From Aspidiotus rigidus (taxonomy: Eukaryota > Arthropoda > Insecta > Hemiptera > Diaspididae), in contig JAVHKY010000054.1 of the NCBI GenBank assembly GCA_035079385.1, positions 6,549,501 to 6,613,500 of the forward strand: a DNA stretch of 64,000 bases, given 5' to 3'. A model generated the notes under the pieces. It saw only the letters and a list, made by a program, of their open reading frames with translations, was not told where the DNA came from and searched no databases. Shown here one piece after another: positions 35,310 to 46,398 of the stretch. Position 1 is the first letter of the stretch, and each line of letters begins with the position of its first letter. Made by a program: the position numbers and the translations under genes.

Positions 35310-36040
35310 GGGTGAAATTATATTGCCCGTACAAAATAGAACATTTCAGCGACAAATCTTGAACTACATAAAAAAATGAATAAACATGCTTTTCAGAAGA
35401 AATGAGCTACAAATGACGACAAGTACACTTCGTCACAAAAGATTTAAATCGCGAAGCAAGAAGAATGTCATTTCTCAGGAAAATTTTCCCACAAAAAACT
35501 GAGGATGTTAAAAGAGCACGACGGGCTAATCGTAACACTTGAAAGTTTCGAGACTCGCCACTAGCCTCAATTTATCCTGCATATTATTCACAAGATAACA
35601 TACAGTCCGACTCAAAATGAAACAGGAAGGCTGGATTGACAGCAGTCCGTTAAAATTTAGCACAGAGTCGTTTTTCGAAATTATCGAAGCACTCAAAAGC
35701 CCGAAACATTCGTACGTCAATCACAATAACAGAACTATTAGGAAGTAGCCCATTATGTACATTTCGTAGCAATTTTTTTAATAATTTCCGAATTCATAAT
35801 CTCAACCTATGGCCTTTCCTACGACCACGTTGTCAAAAAAACAATTTTGACACGGCAAAACTCTCGTTCGCAACGCCGCGAGAAAACAAACTCTCTTCTT
35901 CAGCCGAGGAAGACGGCACCTTCCATCAACCTCAAGCCAAAAAGAAAAAATTCCCCTTCCGCATCTCAGTCAAATTCACCATTCAATAGAGAGAGGGTGG
36001 GAAGAGATAAGACTTTGGACAAGAAGAAATAAAAAAGAAA
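35310..36040. repeat. Inverted copy of 29247-30492 (empty-site version)
   Basis: It is near-identical in inverse to 29247-30492 but lacks the 496-bp MITE, keeping a single uninterrupted GCCATAGG site (35805-35820). It abuts the non-LTR element that begins at 36041. Confidence 0.85.
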
Positions 36041-36454
36041 AAAACACTCACGCAGTCGCGTGAGTAGTACACGACTTTTCTTCCCACAATGCAAAAAACA
36101 TTGAGAGAGTCACTCCCTCTCTTAAAATTAAATACCAATGACCTGTCAATCATGTCAAACATTTGTAGAATAAACAATAAAACTCAGTTTATAAATTCTA
36201 TCACTACGATGTCACATCAACAGATAACAGAGTAAAAATACCTATAATCCAATAAGGAAACCTGAATTTTGTTATAATTTAGGCTAAGAGTCATCTAAAA
36301 CCTACAAAACGTCTCCAGAAAAACCACTCCCCCTCCCCCTGTCCAAACTGCTACGAGGCTATAACAGTTGTTTCTAATAAAAAAGAGCTCTACAATCATT
36401 TTTTCCCATACCTTATTCTTAGCATATTATTAGTCTAGTATACTGTATATTAGG

Positions 36455-37236
36455 ATGAGTGATTCAATTCTTTATCACTTCCGATTCCTGGCATCTCTTA
36501 AAGCTATCTCCAGCTGTTATTCCTCTCGTGCACTCATAAATTGCCTTCACGCTATCATATCACCATTTTCTATGCACACTCCACCCCAAAATTCTTCATC
36601 TGGGAATCCAGCTACAACGAGATCCCGAAAAACTAAAAAAATCGATGTCGAAACGAAGGAAGCAACCAATCACCCAATAGTCAACCCCTCATTCCTTCCC
36701 TCACGCTTCAACCATTCCAAACTTATTAACAAAATACCTCACTTTTCTAGCTAGAAAATTCGGTAAAAATATATAGCACCCAAGCCCGGTTTACTCGTTA
36801 GTCTAATCTCAAATCTCACTCAAAAAAGCCAGTCCAAATTGAAAATAATCTTTCCATCTCTTTTGACACCTCAAATCAACTATGAACCACTATTAATTAT
36901 GTACCCATACATGAAAAAATGACAAATAAATCAATTATTAATTAAGAGTGAAATTACCCAGGTAGTCTCGCATCAGCACACTTGATGAAGATTAAAAAAT
37001 TGTACTTAATCATTCAAAGTCAAGGTTTTCACTAAAATCAGTCGAATAACAAATTAAGAAAAATAAAACGTGAACCCACATTTTGGTCCTCATCCCATCG
37101 AAATTCAAGGCAAGAGGAGGTCATTTTAGCTCGGCTGCGAATAGGCCACACTCGTCTTACTCATACTTATCTTCTCACTAATCTCGCTCCTCCATCATGC
37201 CCTCACTGTCTCCAAGAAAATTTATCAGTTGATCAT
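36455..37236 (+). pseudogene. Non-LTR RNase H and C-terminal region (plus copy, 5' piece)
   Basis: 36455-36754 carries the broken RNase H: L-K-A-I-S helix, then K-K-I-D-V-E-T-K-E-A-T-N. 37089-37236, in another frame, reads R-Q-E-E-V-I-L-A-R-L-R-I-G-H-T-R-L-T-H, then P-P-S-C-P-H-C-L-Q-E-N-L-S-V-D-H. This is the well-known 'R-L-R-x-G-H-T-x-L-T-H ... C-x-x-C ... x-E/D-H' block that closes the ORF2 of jockey/I-like non-LTR retrotransposons. Several frameshifts separate the parts. The frame breaks off exactly where the inverted copy begins. Confidence 0.68.
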
Positions 37237-37369
37237 TTTACCGACTTTTCTAACTAGAAAAGTGAGGTATTACACCCGTAGCAAGGTCAACAGGGGGAGT
37301 GGGTAATGAACTTTCTCGACGTTTTAGGGGTCCTAGATCACAACTAGCATAAAAAAAAATTTCAGGTTT

Positions 37370-37371
<2 letters not shown>

Positions 37372-37435
<64 letters not shown>

Positions 37436-37458
37436 TTATATATATATATATATATATA
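37372..37458. repeat. (TA)n microsatellite
   Basis: About 85 bp of TA dinucleotides in the tail of the inverted non-LTR copy. The equivalent tails at 40631-40657 and 11955-11961 carry a gypsy and a Ginger-like insertion respectively. Confidence 0.95.
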
Positions 37459-37464
37459 AGATTT

Positions 37465-37790
37465 TTTTGTCCGCGGAACTCCTCCGAAACTACCCGATGG
37501 ATTTTTTTGTAACTTGGCCATATTGTAGTAGTATATCTGAAGATGTGCACCTGCAATTTTTTTGAAAATCGGATGAGTAGTTCTCGAGAAATTTTCAATT
37601 TGTTGAGAAATTTTGCAGTATTTCGAGTACCTTTTTGTCCGCGGAACTCCTCCGAAACTACCCGATGGATTTTTTTGTAACTCGGCCATATTGTAGTATT
37701 ATATTTGAAGATGTGCACCTGCATTTTTTTTGAGGATCGGATGAGTAGTTCTCGAGAAATTTTTACTTTTGTTGAAAATTTTTCACTATT
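37465..37790. repeat. Two tandem units of about 165 bp (3' repeat of the non-LTR family)
   Basis: The two units each begin TTTTTGTCCGCGGAACTCCT, pass through CTACCCGATGGATTTTTTTG and GATGTGCACCTGCA, and end in GAGTAGTTCTCGAGAAATTT. The inverted counterpart is 40300-40630. Confidence 0.85.
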
Positions 37791-38235
37791 ACGAGTAGCT
37801 TCTTACGAATAGCTGCCAGTAGCTGCTTACGTTAGGAGAAGCGGATTTTCCCATACGTTTACCACTTTCGTTATCAGTACGTATATTGTGAAGAACCTTT
37901 CATCATTCGACAGGTTCATTCTTCGTTCGTTCTTTACCAAGGGTTCATTGGATTTTATTTCTGATGAAACCTTTTCGTTCAAATTTAGTACACTTGTATC
38001 TCGCTTCCCACAGCCCCTAGAGCGTTGAATTTTGTTTTGTCAAATTTTATTTGTTTTGTTAAATTTATTTTTGAACGGATAGTGGCAATGGCGAGTTGTT
38101 CATTTTTCTAGCTATTTTTCATTATTATTAGTCATACTCGATAGTTTTTTTTTTTTTTTTTTTTTTATTATTATTTTACGAGCATTATAAACTGCACGAG
38201 GGTTATTTGCTCGGCGTTACAATCTTATTTTAGAA

Positions 38236-39238
38236 CATTACTTGAATTAGGTTAAATTAGGTACGTATTGGTGGAATTGAGTGGCGATCGAACGGAATTT
38301 GTTGGTGAATTATATGAAGTTGTAGAATTGAGTGGTGCGTAAATAAGTTAGGGTTGAGTCGATGGTTTCGGAGTTGTTGTTTAGTGCTGCATTGATATTG
38401 GAAGATATATTTAGGGAGGTTCGAGTGGATTGCAGGACGGGGCATGAGAAAATAAAATGATCAACTGATAAATTTTCTTGGAGACAGTGAGAGCATGATG
38501 GAGGAGCGAGATTAGTGACAAGATAAGTATGAGTAAGACGAGTGTGGCCTATTCGCAGCCGAGCTAAAATGACCTCCTCTTGCCTTGAATTTCGTTGGGA
38601 TGAGGACCAAAATGTGGGTTCACGTTTTATTTTTCTTAATTTGTTATTCGACTGATTTTAGTGAAAACCTTGAGTTTGAATGATTAAGTACAATTTTTTA
38701 ATCTTCATCAAGTGTGCTGATGCGAGACTACCTGGGTGATTTCACTCTTAATTAATAATTGATTTATTTGTCATTTTTTCATGTATGGGTACATAATTAA
38801 TAGTGGTTCATAGTTGATTTGAGGTGTCAAAAGAGATGGAAAGATTATTTTCAATTTGGACTGGCTTTTTTGAGTGAGATTTGAGATTAGACTAACGAGT
38901 AAACCGGGCTTGGGTGCTATATATTTTTACCGAATTTTCTAGCTAGAAAAGTGAGGTATTTTGTTAATAAGTTTGGAATGGTTGAAGCGTGAGGGAAGGA
39001 ATGAGGGGTTGACTATTGGGTGATTGGTTGCTTCTTTCGTTTCGACATCGATTTTTTTAGTTTTCCGGGATCTCGTTGTAGCTGGATTCCCAGATGAAGA
39101 ATTTTGGGGTGGAGTGTGCATAGAAAATGGTGATATGATAGCGTGAAGGCAATTTATGAGTGCACGAGAGGAATAGCAGCTCGAGATAGCTTCAAGAGAT
39201 GCCAGAAATCGGAAGTGATAAAGAATTGAACCACTCAT
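38236..39238 (-). pseudogene. Non-LTR RNase H and C-terminal region (inverted copy)
   Basis: This is the minus-strand equivalent of the plus-copy pieces, uninterrupted. The broken RNase H lies at 39238-38939, the R-L-R-I-G-H-T-R-L-T-H ... C-x-x-C block at about 38600-38455, and the C-terminal L-N-I-S-S-N-I ... T-T-Q-F-Y-N-F-I ending at a stop near 38255. Frameshifts disable it. Its continuity shows the native order of the family and proves that the plus copy was split. Confidence 0.68.
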
Positions 39239-39655
39239 CCTAATATACAGTATACTAGACTAATAATATGCTAAGAATAAGGTATGGGAAAAAATGATTG
39301 TAGAGCTCTTTTTTATTAGAAACAACTGTTATAGCCTCGTAGCAGTTTGGACAGGGGGAGGGGGAGTGGTTTTTCTGGAGACGTTTTGTAGGTTTTAGAT
39401 GACTCTTAGCCTAAATTATAACAAAATTCAGGTTTCCTTATTGGATTATAGGTATCTTTACTCTGTTATCTGTTGATGTGACATCGTAGTGTTAGAATTT
39501 ATAAACTGAGTTTTATTGTTTATTCTACAAATGTTTGACATGATTGACAGGTCATTGGTATTTAATTTAAAGAGAGGGAGTGACTCTCTCAATGTTTTTT
39601 GCATTGTGGGAAGAAAAGTCGTGTACTACTCACGCGACTGCGTGAGTGTTTTTTT

Positions 39656-39794
39656 CTCATGCCCCGTCCTGCAACCCACTCGAACCTCCCTAAATATATC
39701 TTCCAATATCAATGCAGCACTAAACAACAACTCCGAAACCATCGACTCAACCCTAACTTATTTACGCACCACTCAATTCTACAACTTCATATAA
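39656..39794 (+). pseudogene. Non-LTR C-terminal tail (plus copy, 3' piece)
   Basis: The frame from the CTCATGCCCCG junction reads C-P-V-L-Q-P-T-R-T-S-L-N-I-S-S-N-I and ends with N-F-I and a stop. It is the missing end of the frame that breaks at 37236. Confidence 0.65.
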
Positions 39795-40657
39795 TTCACC
39801 AACAAATTCCGTTCGATCGCCACTCAATTCCACCAATACGTACCTAATTTAACCTAATTCAAGTAATGTTCTAAAATAAGATTGTAACGCCGAGAAAATA
39901 ACCCTCGTGCAGTTTATAATGCTCGTAAAATAATAATAATAAAAAAAAAAAAAAAAAAAAAACTATCGAGTATGACTAATAATAATGAAAAATAGCTAGA
40001 AAAATGAACAACACGCCATTGCCACTATCCGTTCAAAAATAAATTTAACAAAACAAATAAAATTTGACAAAACAAAATCCAACGCTCTAGGGGCTGTGGG
40101 AAGCGAGATACAAGTGTACTAAATTCGAACGAAAAGGTTTCATCGGAAATAAAATCCAATGAACCCTTGGTAAAGAATGAACAAAGAAAGGTTCTTCACA
40201 ATACACGTACTGATAACGAAAGTGGTAAACGTATAGGAAAATCCGCTTCTCATAACGTAAGCAGCTACTCGCAGCTATTCGTAAGAAGCTACTCGTAATA
40301 GTGAGAAATTTTTCAACAAAAGTAAAAATTTCTCGAGAACTACTCATCCGATCCTCAAAAAAAATGCAGGTGCACATCTTCAAATATAATACTACAATAT
40401 GGCCGAGTTACAAAAAAATCCATCGGGTAGTTTCGGAGGAGTTCCGCGGACAAAAAGGTACTCGAAATACTGCAAAATTTCTCAACAAATTGAAAATTTC
40501 TCGAGAACTACTCATCCGATTCTCAAACAAATTGCAGGTGCACATCTTCAGATATACTACTACAATATGGCCAAGTTACAAAAAAATCCATTGGGTAGTT
40601 TCAGAGGAGTTCCGCGGACAAAAAAATCTTATATATAAATATATATACATATATATA

Positions 40658-41035
40658 TGTAAGATTACTCATTCTGACTCATTCCTTCGTACTCGTAATC
40701 TCCTCTTTATCATTTCTTCGCTACATTCACACTTTCATTTCATGACCTGTTCTCTCTCGATTTTCCTCTCGCGACTTGTCGCGTAGACTCATACGTCGCT
40801 TCCCGTAGGTTCATCTTCTTTCGTATTTTTATTCTCTCTCGACACTTTGATTTTCTCGTTCATAGCGAACACATCTTTCTTTCTTTCTTTTCTTTGCTTT
40901 ACCTATGCTCTCGCATTCGCGTTTATTTTGCTTATAGTTACCATAAAACGACTTTTGTTTAGAATTCGTTTCTTTGAATAAAACGCATTTCATCTGAAGT
41001 CGTTTTTCTTCTTTGGAGATCTATACGATCTTATA
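40658..41035 (+). repeat. 5' LTR of the gypsy element
   Basis: It starts TGTAAGATTACTC and ends near GATCTTATA. It contains an AATAAA at 40977-40982. It is essentially identical to the 3' LTR. Confidence 0.93.
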
Positions 41036-41196
41036 AATTCTAAACCTTTTTGTCGTTTATTATCACTCCCGCGAGTCCTCGCTGATTACTAGCCCTCGCA
41101 AAAGTGCAGTGCCAGTTCCGGATCACTCAATTTTTGGTTTTGTGGAAAAATTTTCGAATTCGAAAGTTAAAAAAAAAAAAACAACTTTGCTCTATC

Positions 41197-42363
41197 ATGG
41201 CTTGTAAAGTTCGTTTTACTCTTCGTGCTGAACCCTCGCCAGCTGACTTGACCAAAAAAACCACAGTACCACGCATGTACTCGCTCCAATTCCTGGACGA
41301 GGAAACCGTATATGTGTTTTCCGAAGAACACAAGGACTTATCTCATCATGAGCGTCTGATGGCTCTTCCGACGGCGATAATGGCCAAACGCGAACTAGCA
41401 CCACGCTGGGCTAAGAGATCCTTTAAGATCACACTCCCAGATGATATCGCGGTCCTCTACATAGATTCAGATGGAAACCCAGTTTTCCTCGGGAAAATGT
41501 TGGACGAGTTGGACTTGTCGGCGTATTCTACAACCTCTTCCGGCTCGACGAATCTACAACCCTTTACCCCAAACACAACAGAGGCAAAATTCAATCCTGC
41601 TCCCAGATCGCTGTCTTCGATTGTCAAAGATGCAGTCATACCTAAGTTCGGTTCCAAAGTCTCATCCTCAAATGCCGAAGCCTGGCTCCAAATCTTCGAA
41701 GGCGAATGTGCGCGCCTAGATATCGATCAAACGAGATATTGGGAAGTCATTCGACTCTTTCTAGAAGAGTCCGCGGAAAAATGGTATTTGACCACCCGTC
41801 TCTCTTCTAATTCCACCGCATGGGAATTCTGGCGATCTTCGTTCGTTGACAACTTTGGTCAACAGGGAATAGCTGTAGCTCGAACCGCATTCTCGTACAA
41901 GTTCATCGGTGGACCAATGAATAATTATGTTCAGAATAAGCTGAATCTTCTTGCGTCCTTCAATCCTCGTATGCATGAATTAGATAAAATGGCACACCTT
42001 ATTTTGGGACTCCCAAATCGTCTTCAGGAACGCGTAAACCTCGCCGAATGTAATTCGCTGAGTAAGTTATTATCTACACTAAACGCTTTTGACTGTCCGT
42101 CTCGCACAATTTTGCCAAACACTCCGAACGCATCGCTTTCTAGCACAAGTGCCTTTTCCTCATTAAAACCACGCACTCCGTGCCCTTACTGCAAAAAGAA
42201 AGGGTTCGAGAGGATGCATTTTGAAAAGGATTGCTTAGTTAAGGCTAGGGACCTTCGCCAATTAAAACCTAACGTAAATATCCAAAAAGAAACTAAAGCA
42301 ATCCATTCATTTGACTTGACCGACCTAGAGAATGAAATTTCGAATATTCAAAAAAACGAGTAA
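41197..42363 (+). CDS. gag: Gypsy Gag polyprotein
   Basis: This structural protein packages the element's RNA. The frame is open from 41104, but the first ATG is at 41197 (388 codons). The central region (about residues 150-320) has the capsid-like pattern of gypsy Gag: W-L-x-x-F-E, Y-W-E-V-I-R-L-F-L, A-x-x-W-Y, W-x-F-W-R-S-S-F-V and a later L-I-L-G-L-P. Near the C-terminus (about residues 328-345) a single zinc knuckle of CX2CX8HX4C type (C-P-Y-C ... H-F-E-K-D-C) is unusual in its long spacing. The frame is intact to its stop at 42361-42363. The protease follows in the -1 frame. Confidence 0.88.
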   Translation: MACKVRFTLRAEPSPADLTKKTTVPRMYSLQFLDEETVYVFSEEHKDLSHHERLMALPTAIMAKRELAPRWAKRSFKITLPDDIAVLYIDSDGNPVFLGKMLDELDLSAYSTTSSGSTNLQPFTPNTTEAKFNPAPRSLSSIVKDAVIPKFGSKVSSSNAEAWLQIFEGECARLDIDQTRYWEVIRLFLEESAEKWYLTTRLSSNSTAWEFWRSSFVDNFGQQGIAVARTAFSYKFIGGPMNNYVQNKLNLLASFNPRMHELDKMAHLILGLPNRLQERVNLAECNSLSKLLSTLNAFDCPSRTILPNTPNASLSSTSAFSSLKPRTPCPYCKKKGFERMHFEKDCLVKARDLRQLKPNVNIQKETKAIHSFDLTDLENEISNIQKNE

Positions 42364-42386
42364 AGCCCGCGTTTGTTGATGTAAAA

Positions 42387-42875
42387 GTGGAGTACGGAGA
42401 TTTTTCTGATGGAAAGGGTCTTCACGACTCTGGCGCGAACTCTTCAGCAATCACGCTGTGCGCACTAAAAAAGTTGAAAAATTACAAATTTGTACCTTGG
42501 AAATCCACTTACACAACAACAAGCGGCACGGGCAATACTTTAGGAATCACGATGCTTGACATCAAAATTTTTGATATATCTAAGCGAGTTCTTCTCTACG
42601 TCATCGAGCCAGAAAATTTTAATTTTGATTTTGTTATCGGCCTGGATCTCATAAAATTATTTCGTTTATCACTTGACTACAAATTGAATCTTTCTCAAAG
42701 TAACGTAAATTCACTCAACAAGAAATTAAATCTTACTCAAAGTAACGTAAATAAAGATCCGGACATTTCAATTAATTCGATAAAATGGAACGATTACGTT
42801 CCAGTTGAACTTTATGAATCAAAGGTGGCTCACTTAGATCCTTCAAAAAAAAAAAATAATTCACGACTTAATTAA
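42387..42875 (+). CDS. pol: Gypsy aspartic protease (start of pol)
   Basis: This frame, -1 relative to gag, carries the aspartic protease motif H-D-S-G-A-N-S-S-A-I-T at about residues 15-25, and further on F-V-I-G-L-D-L-I, the I-G-x-D segment of retropepsins. It processes the Gag-Pol polyprotein. The frame ends shortly after an A12 run at 42846-42857; the reverse transcriptase region is open in the next frame from the same run. A single-base length change in that homopolymer would explain the break. A programmed shift is the alternative. A duplicated L-N-L-(S/T)-Q-S-N-V-N segment sits just upstream. Confidence 0.82.
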   Translation: MEYGDFSDGKGLHDSGANSSAITLCALKKLKNYKFVPWKSTYTTTSGTGNTLGITMLDIKIFDISKRVLLYVIEPENFNFDFVIGLDLIKLFRLSLDYKLNLSQSNVNSLNKKLNLTQSNVNKDPDISINSIKWNDYVPVELYESKVAHLDPSKKKNNSRLN

Positions 42876-45435
42876 AGAAAATTTTTCTGCCTTTGCCAAA
42901 CATGCCTTCGATGTTGGCAATGTTACAAAATACGAATGTCCTATAGATCTTTCTGATAACGTATTTGTCACAAAAAAACCGTACCGATGTACGTTCGACG
43001 ATCAAGAGGAAATTAACAGGCAGTGCAAAGAACTTTTAAAACATGGTATGATTTCCGAATCTCGTTCACCCTTTGCATCTCCCGTAACGATGCAATTCAA
43101 GAAAGACGGGTTGAGCGCTTCCAAAATCAAGACACGAATGTGCATTGACTTTCGTGCTCTGAACAAGTTGCTCATCCCAGAGAGTCAACCTTTTCCGTTA
43201 ATTGACGAGATTGTTGTTAGAACACGAGGCTGTTCCTGGTTCTCGGCTCTGGATATAAACGCAGCGTTCTGGTCTATTCCAATCCGCAAGAAGGATAGAT
43301 ATAAATCTGCGTTTATAACTCAGCACGGGCACTATGAATGGCGTTCCATGCCCTTCGGGCTTAAGAACTCACCAGCCGTTTTTCAAAGAATTCTTTCAAG
43401 TATACTTTCACGTAAAGATTTATCCGATTTTGCCGTCAATTACTTGGATGATATTTTAATTTTCTCGCGTTCATTCGATGAACACATTTCGCACGTTCGA
43501 CGCGTAATATCCGCAATTTTTGAAGAAGGTTTTCGCCTTAATTTTAAAAAATGTAATTTTGCATCGTCTTCCATCCGATACTTAGGTCACATTATCGGGA
43601 CCGACACTGTAAAACCCCTCCAAGATAACGTGGTCGCAATTACTAACTTTCCTACCCCCTCTTCTAGGAGAAATGTTCGTTCGTTCCTTGGTAAACTCAA
43701 CTTTTACCGCAAATTTATGCCTAATTCAGTATCTATCCTTGAACCCCTCCATAATCTTCTCCGCAAAAATATCCCATTCTCTTGGTCCGACGAGTGTCAG
43801 CTGAGTTTCGAAAAAGCTAAAAAGCTTCTCACTTCGGCTCCCATCTTGTCAATCTTCGATCGTACGAAACCTGTATTTATCTACACTGATGCCAGTGGGT
43901 TAGGTATAGGTGCAGTACTGAAGCAGACTCAAGCAGACGGGTCTCAAAAACCTGTCGCTTATTTCTCAAAGAAATTGTCTAGTGGCCAAAAGAAGAAGAA
44001 AGCTATCTATATCGAAAGTCTAGCGATTCGTGAAGCTATCCGATACTGGCGTTTTTGGCTGATCGGTCGCCATTTTACCGTTATAACTGATCACAAACCC
44101 CTTCAACATCTTAACCTCAAAGCCCGTACTGATGAAGAACTCGGCGATCTAGCCAATGAACTTCTTCAGTTCGATTTTGAGATCCTCTATCGTCCTGGTT
44201 CTCTTAATAGCGAAGCTGATTGCCTTTCCCGAAACCCGGTTCTCGATCCTTCTTCCGACTCCCTCCCCTCTGAGCCTCTTCTTCCTTCCTTTAATTTTCT
44301 TTCCTTAGACGATATTCAAAAACTTCAGAGTAATATTACAAAACTTGATAACGATATTGTTAAAGAAAATGTAATCTTTCGTTCCATAAGAGGAAAATTA
44401 CGAATTGTCTTAGATAAAAACGCCGGTAAAAGACTTACCGAAATTGTACACGCAAAATGCCACTCAGGGTCAAAACATGTTATAGCTACGATAAGTAAAC
44501 ATTTTTTTTTTCCAAATATGTACAGTTATATTACATCATTTTGTAGAAATTGTCATACTTGTATTCAAAATAAATCACGTCGTACTCGCCGCAGTGCTCA
44601 GTTGGGTCTCCTTGGTCCCGCTACTCACCCCTTTGAAATCATGTCGCTTGACACAATCGGCGGTTTCTCCAATAACAATTCATCGCTCCGTTACCTTCAT
44701 CTTTTTGTAGACCATTTCACCCGTTTCGCTTTTATCCTTTGTTCGAAAGGCCAGTCTGCCAAGGATATGATCTCATTGATTGACTCAGTTCAGAAGCGTC
44801 ATCCGATCGGTACCCTTCTGACTGATCAATATGGAGGTTTGTCTTCTGACGAATTTCGGTCCTACTGTACTCGTTCCGGTATTTGTCATATTTTCTCGGC
44901 TGTCGATAGTGCATTCTCCAACGGTCTAAACGAACGTTTAAACCAAACTTTGGTGAATCATATTCGTTGCATGAAAAATGATGAATCTACTTCTCCCAGG
45001 AAAAGTTGGGCGACTATTGCATCCGAATGTGTTAGTCATTACAACAATTCTATACATAGCGTTACCAAATTCTCTCCTTCTTATCTCCTTAACGGTATTT
45101 CCGACTCAATTATTCCTGACATCCTTTTAGATCCTCCCAACCTCACTGCAGACCGTGAAATTGCCTTACGTAATTCGCTTAAGTATCATGAATACAACAA
45201 GAAATTATATGATAAAAATAAGAATGTTATAGATTTTACCATTGGAGATAATGTTTACGTCGACAATGGAAACAAGATTAATCGTGATAAACTCGATAAA
45301 TTACGTATCGGTCCTTTTAAGATTACCAACCGTTTATCAAACAACGTTTTCAAAGTTTTTGTAGGAGGTCACGGACCTCTCAATAAAAGATTGTATCATG
45401 CGAGTAAGTTGTTACGACCAGATTGTACTCGATAG
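42858..45435 (+). CDS. pol: Gypsy reverse transcriptase, RNase H and integrase
   Basis: The frame is open from the A12 run; the first ATG is at 43048, but translation is expected to enter from the protease. The reverse transcriptase motifs are intact: C-I-D-F-R-A-L-N, F-S-A-L-D-I-N-A-A-F, P-F-G-L-K-N-S-P-A-V-F-Q, then Y-L-D-D at the active site. RNase H follows with Y-T-D-A-S-G-L-G-I-G-A-V, then an HHCC integrase finger (H-A-K-C-H ... C-R-N-C-H-T-C). The integrase core shows D (M-S-L-D-T-I-G-G-F), D (L-L-T-D-Q-Y-G-G-L) and E (S-N-G-L-N-E-R-L-N-Q-T-L). A G-P-F-K-I-type C-terminal module closes the protein. No chromodomain was seen. All catalytic residues are present, so it may be active apart from the phase change. 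Confidence 0.93.
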
Positions 45436-45496
45436 CTGATGACCTACTTTCCTTTTCCTTCTCCCTTATTCTACGTTTCTTCTTTCCGCTCTTAAA

Positions 45497-45513
45497 TGAG
45501 TGGGGAAGGGGGA
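45497..45513 (+). other. Polypurine tract
   Basis: AGTGGGGAAGGGGGA immediately precedes the TGTAAG of the 3' LTR. It is the plus-strand primer site of the gypsy element. Confidence 0.85.
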
Positions 45514-45891
45514 TGTAAGATTACTCATTCTGACTCATTCCTTCGTACTCGTAATCTCCTCTTTATCATTTCTTCGCTACATTCACACTTTCATTTCATG
45601 ACCTGTTCTCTCTCGATTTTCCTCTCGCGACTTGTCGCGTAGACTCATACGTCGCTTCCCGTAGGTTCATCTTCTTTCGTATTTTTATTCTCTCTCGACA
45701 CTTTGATTTTCTCGTTCATAGCGAACACATCTTTCTTTCTTTCTTTTCTTTGCTTTACCTATGCTCTCGCATTCGCGTTTATTTTGCTTATAGTTACCAT
45801 AAAACGACTTTTGTTTAGAATTCGTTTCTTTGAATAAAACGCATTTCATCTGAAGTCGTTTTTCTTCTTTGGAGATCTACACGATCTTATA
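45514..45891 (+). repeat. 3' LTR of the gypsy element
   Basis: 378 bp, matching 40658-41035 with one visible substitution. Confidence 0.93.
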
Positions 45892-45908
45892 TATATATAT
45901 AAATATAT

Positions 45909-46334
45909 TGTGGCGTTCTGCTATGAAGGCGCAAGCACCAAGCTTGCACATGCCGCTAAACTTTTAATAATAGCAGACGCCGCAAGGAAGCGTACTTATC
46001 GCTTAACTACTTCGCCGAATACGCTTGAACAACCTAGAACGTGCTCGATTGATTGTAAGGATCCTTGCATAACCTGTTTGCCGTTCTAGAAGAAATCTCG
46101 AGAATTCCGGAAATAAGGGTGAGACTATAAATAGCCGGCAGCAACCCGATAAAGCGATTCAGTTGTAATCTTGAAAGCGATAGTTAACGTGTTCTCGTTC
46201 TTTAACGCGATTGTGTTACAGTTTAACGGTGTTTAGAAGTGTTATACTTGCGGTACCAGTAATAAAGCTCGGTTTTCGTAATTGTTCTTTATTATTGGCG
46301 TCAAGAGATATTCGGTGACTGGTAGAACGTCACA
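45909..46334 (+). repeat. 5' LTR of the SAP-Gag element
   Basis: It runs from TGTGGCGTTCTGC to GAACGTCACA (about 426 bp), with TG...CA ends and a primer-binding site directly after. A polyadenylation signal AATAAA lies at 46261-46266. Confidence 0.75.
46127..46163 (+). promoter_or_regulatory. LTR core promoter: TATA box and arthropod-type initiator
   Basis: TATAAATA at 46127-46134 is followed 32 bp later by TCAGTT at 46159, matching the TCAGT initiator of arthropod promoters at the canonical spacing. Transcription of the element would start at about 46161. Confidence 0.7.
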
Positions 46335-46336
46335 AC

Positions 46337-46354
46337 TGGTGTCAGAAGTGGGAT
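46337..46354 (+). other. Primer-binding site, tRNA-Leu type
   Basis: TGGTGTCAGAAGTGGGAT, 2 bp after the LTR end, is complementary to the 3' end of leucine tRNAs. This is a common primer in gypsy-like elements. Confidence 0.75.
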
Positions 46355-46398
46355 TGCGTAAGCCTACTCTGTGCGTTTGAAACTGGTGGTGATTCAAG

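Larger units (their letters stand above)
36041..40657 (+). mobile_element. Non-LTR retrotransposon 3' portion interrupted by an inverted copy of itself
   Basis: The plus-strand copy runs 36041-37236 and resumes at about 39650-40657. Between them lies a minus-strand copy of the same element (37237-39649). Thus 36044-37236 is inverted relative to 38452-39655, and 37450-38450 relative to 39656-40640. The interruption falls inside the C-terminal coding region: the sequence ATCATTTTA...CTCATGCCCCG is split on the plus strand but contiguous in the minus copy. The coding part is the RNase H and C-terminal zinc region of a jockey/I-like element, followed by an A-rich tract, tandem 3' repeats and a TA-rich tail. 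No reverse transcriptase is present, so both copies are 5'-truncated or deleted. Confidence 0.75.
40658..45891 (+). mobile_element. Nearly intact Ty3/gypsy retrotransposon
   Basis: It has two 378-bp LTRs, a Gag ORF, a protease frame and a long reverse transcriptase-RNase H-integrase frame, in the order typical of Ty3/gypsy. The LTRs differ at only one position that I can find (T/C near 41023 and 45880), so the insertion is very recent. A polypurine tract (GAGTGGGGAAGGGGGA) abuts the 3' LTR. It sits in the TA-rich tail of a non-LTR element, so the target duplication cannot be delimited. The primer-binding site after the 5' LTR was not recognised. The only obvious defect is a phase change at an A12 run (about 42846-42857). 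Confidence 0.93.

Noticed and set aside
37372..37689. Minus-strand ORFs ending in Y-I-Y-I repeats
   Set aside because: They are translations of the (TA)n tract and of the 3' non-coding tandem repeat.
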